From an uncultured Clostridia bacterium (lineage in GTDB: Bacteria; Bacillota; Clostridia; Oscillospirales; Acutalibacteraceae), in the NCBI GenBank assembly GCA_947168785.1, contig CAMVNL010000104.1, positions 1 to 7,232 of the forward strand: 7,232 nt of DNA, read 5' to 3'. A program made the position numbers and the translations under genes. The notes beneath the pieces are model-generated. The model saw only the letters and a list, made by a program, of their open reading frames with translations. It had not been told where the DNA came from and ran no database searches. Shown in pieces: positions 6,896-7,232 of this stretch (positions are counted from its first letter, which is position 1; every line of letters begins with the position of its first letter).

Positions 6896-7100
6896 AACAA
6901 AGGGCACCTCCTGTTGAAATAGTCGCTCTTTCCGGAATCCGGCCCGGGTGCGCCGCGCGCTCGTTTCTTTCGCGCCGGTCGCTGTTCCGTCCGGGCCCCC
7001 GCTGCATCCTGTGCCGCCCATACGGCCCGTTCGCCGTCGGTCTGACGGGAAAATCCGGAAAAAGACGCAGATACAGCCGGAATTTCAATGTTTACGAGGC
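6896..7100 (-). other. GC-rich untranslated leader upstream of the coiled-coil gene
   Basis: This stretch of about 200 nt has no convincing gene and is much more GC-rich than the AT-rich sequence upstream of it. It contains short complementary blocks such as CCGTC and GACGG at 7034-7048, but no hairpin followed by a T run and no riboswitch that I recognise. The AGGAGG ribosome site of the coiled-coil gene is at its downstream end. It is probably the 5' leader of the operon. Confidence 0.4.
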
Positions 7101-7110
7101 TATTTTAACA
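7101..7110 (-). promoter_or_regulatory. Candidate extended -10 promoter for the operon
   Basis: On the minus strand TGTTAAAATA contains TG-n-TAAAAT, an extended -10 element with a 5 of 6 match to TATAAT. There is no good TTGACA-like box 16-18 nt upstream (ACTTAA at 17 nt), which is tolerable for extended -10 promoters. The surrounding 7090-7232 is the most AT-rich part of this end of the window. A start near 7094 would give a leader of about 200 nt before the coiled-coil gene. Confidence 0.42.
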
Positions 7111-7214
7111 GATCAAAGTACACTTTAAGTTTGCGGAAGGTTAGCTTTAGGTTACAACGGCAAAAATTTTTTGACTGTTTTTGGTTCATCACGGAAAATT
7201 GTGGGATACAGCAA

Positions 7215-7232
7215 TTACTGCTCCACCAATTA
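7215..7232. repeat. Partial third copy of the TTACTGCTCCACCAATTA repeat
   Basis: The last 18 bases match the left arm at 4492 exactly over the first 17 bases and then differ only by one missing T. It is preceded by AAT, so the same outer TA is present (7216-7217). It is in the same orientation as the left arm, so another copy of the element probably continues beyond the window. Confidence 0.6.

Noticed and set aside
6671..7021. Longer 116-residue start for the coiled-coil protein
   Set aside because: The extra N-terminus is Gly/Arg low-complexity sequence read through the leader; AGGAGG and the MTDKELRR start support ATG 6895.
6888..7088. 66-codon TTG-started frame overlapping the coiled-coil gene start, a possible leader peptide
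   Set aside because: It has no ribosome site, its start would lie only a few bases from the predicted transcript start, and its composition is that of random GC-rich DNA.

Overview
All convincing genes in this window lie on the minus strand, so the transcript runs from high to low coordinates. The window suggests a Gram-positive anaerobe of the Clostridia, probably Oscillospiraceae-like and gut-associated. This rests on the moderately GC-rich composition, the TTG starts, the Gram-positive type signal peptidase I, and a giant VWA/Cna_B-type surface protein whose N-terminal anchor carries YALILPAIT. The taxon is inferred from family resemblance, not from a marker gene.

Region by region, in the direction of transcription: 7232-6896 is non-coding. 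It holds a partial copy of a TTACTGCTCCACCAATTA repeat at the window edge, a candidate extended -10 promoter, and a GC-rich leader of about 200 nt. 6895-6671 encodes a 74-residue predicted coiled-coil protein. 6645-5305 encodes a 446-residue Pro/Ala/Arg/Glu-rich, probably disordered protein with five copies of a short LP(T/S)LxQL motif. 5335-4637 encodes signal peptidase I (LepB type, Ser82/Lys118 dyad) and overlaps the previous gene by 31 nt in another frame. 4655-4492 is a small inverted-repeat element that supplies the lepB stop codon and possibly a promoter. 4462-1 is the first 1487 codons of a very large surface protein with a TTG start; its 3' end is outside the window. It has a membrane/signal segment, two tandem beta-rich modules, a VWA domain with an intact MIDAS, a Cna_B-like domain and two tandem isopeptide-type domains.

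The likely logic is an export-and-assembly cluster. The surface protein is a VWA adhesin or pilus-tip-like protein, LepB could process it or partner proteins, and the two upstream genes may scaffold or localise the peptidase. No sortase is visible here.

The most unusual feature is the junction between the motif-repeat protein and lepB. A run of ten A residues lies just before the lepB start. A -1 shift there joins the 430-residue disordered region in frame to LepB, giving a peptidase of about 669 residues. The LepB N-terminus (LPSAEQLKK) looks like a sixth copy of the repeated motif. Either this is programmed or transcriptional slippage producing free and LepB-fused forms, or the run is miscounted and the two are really one gene.
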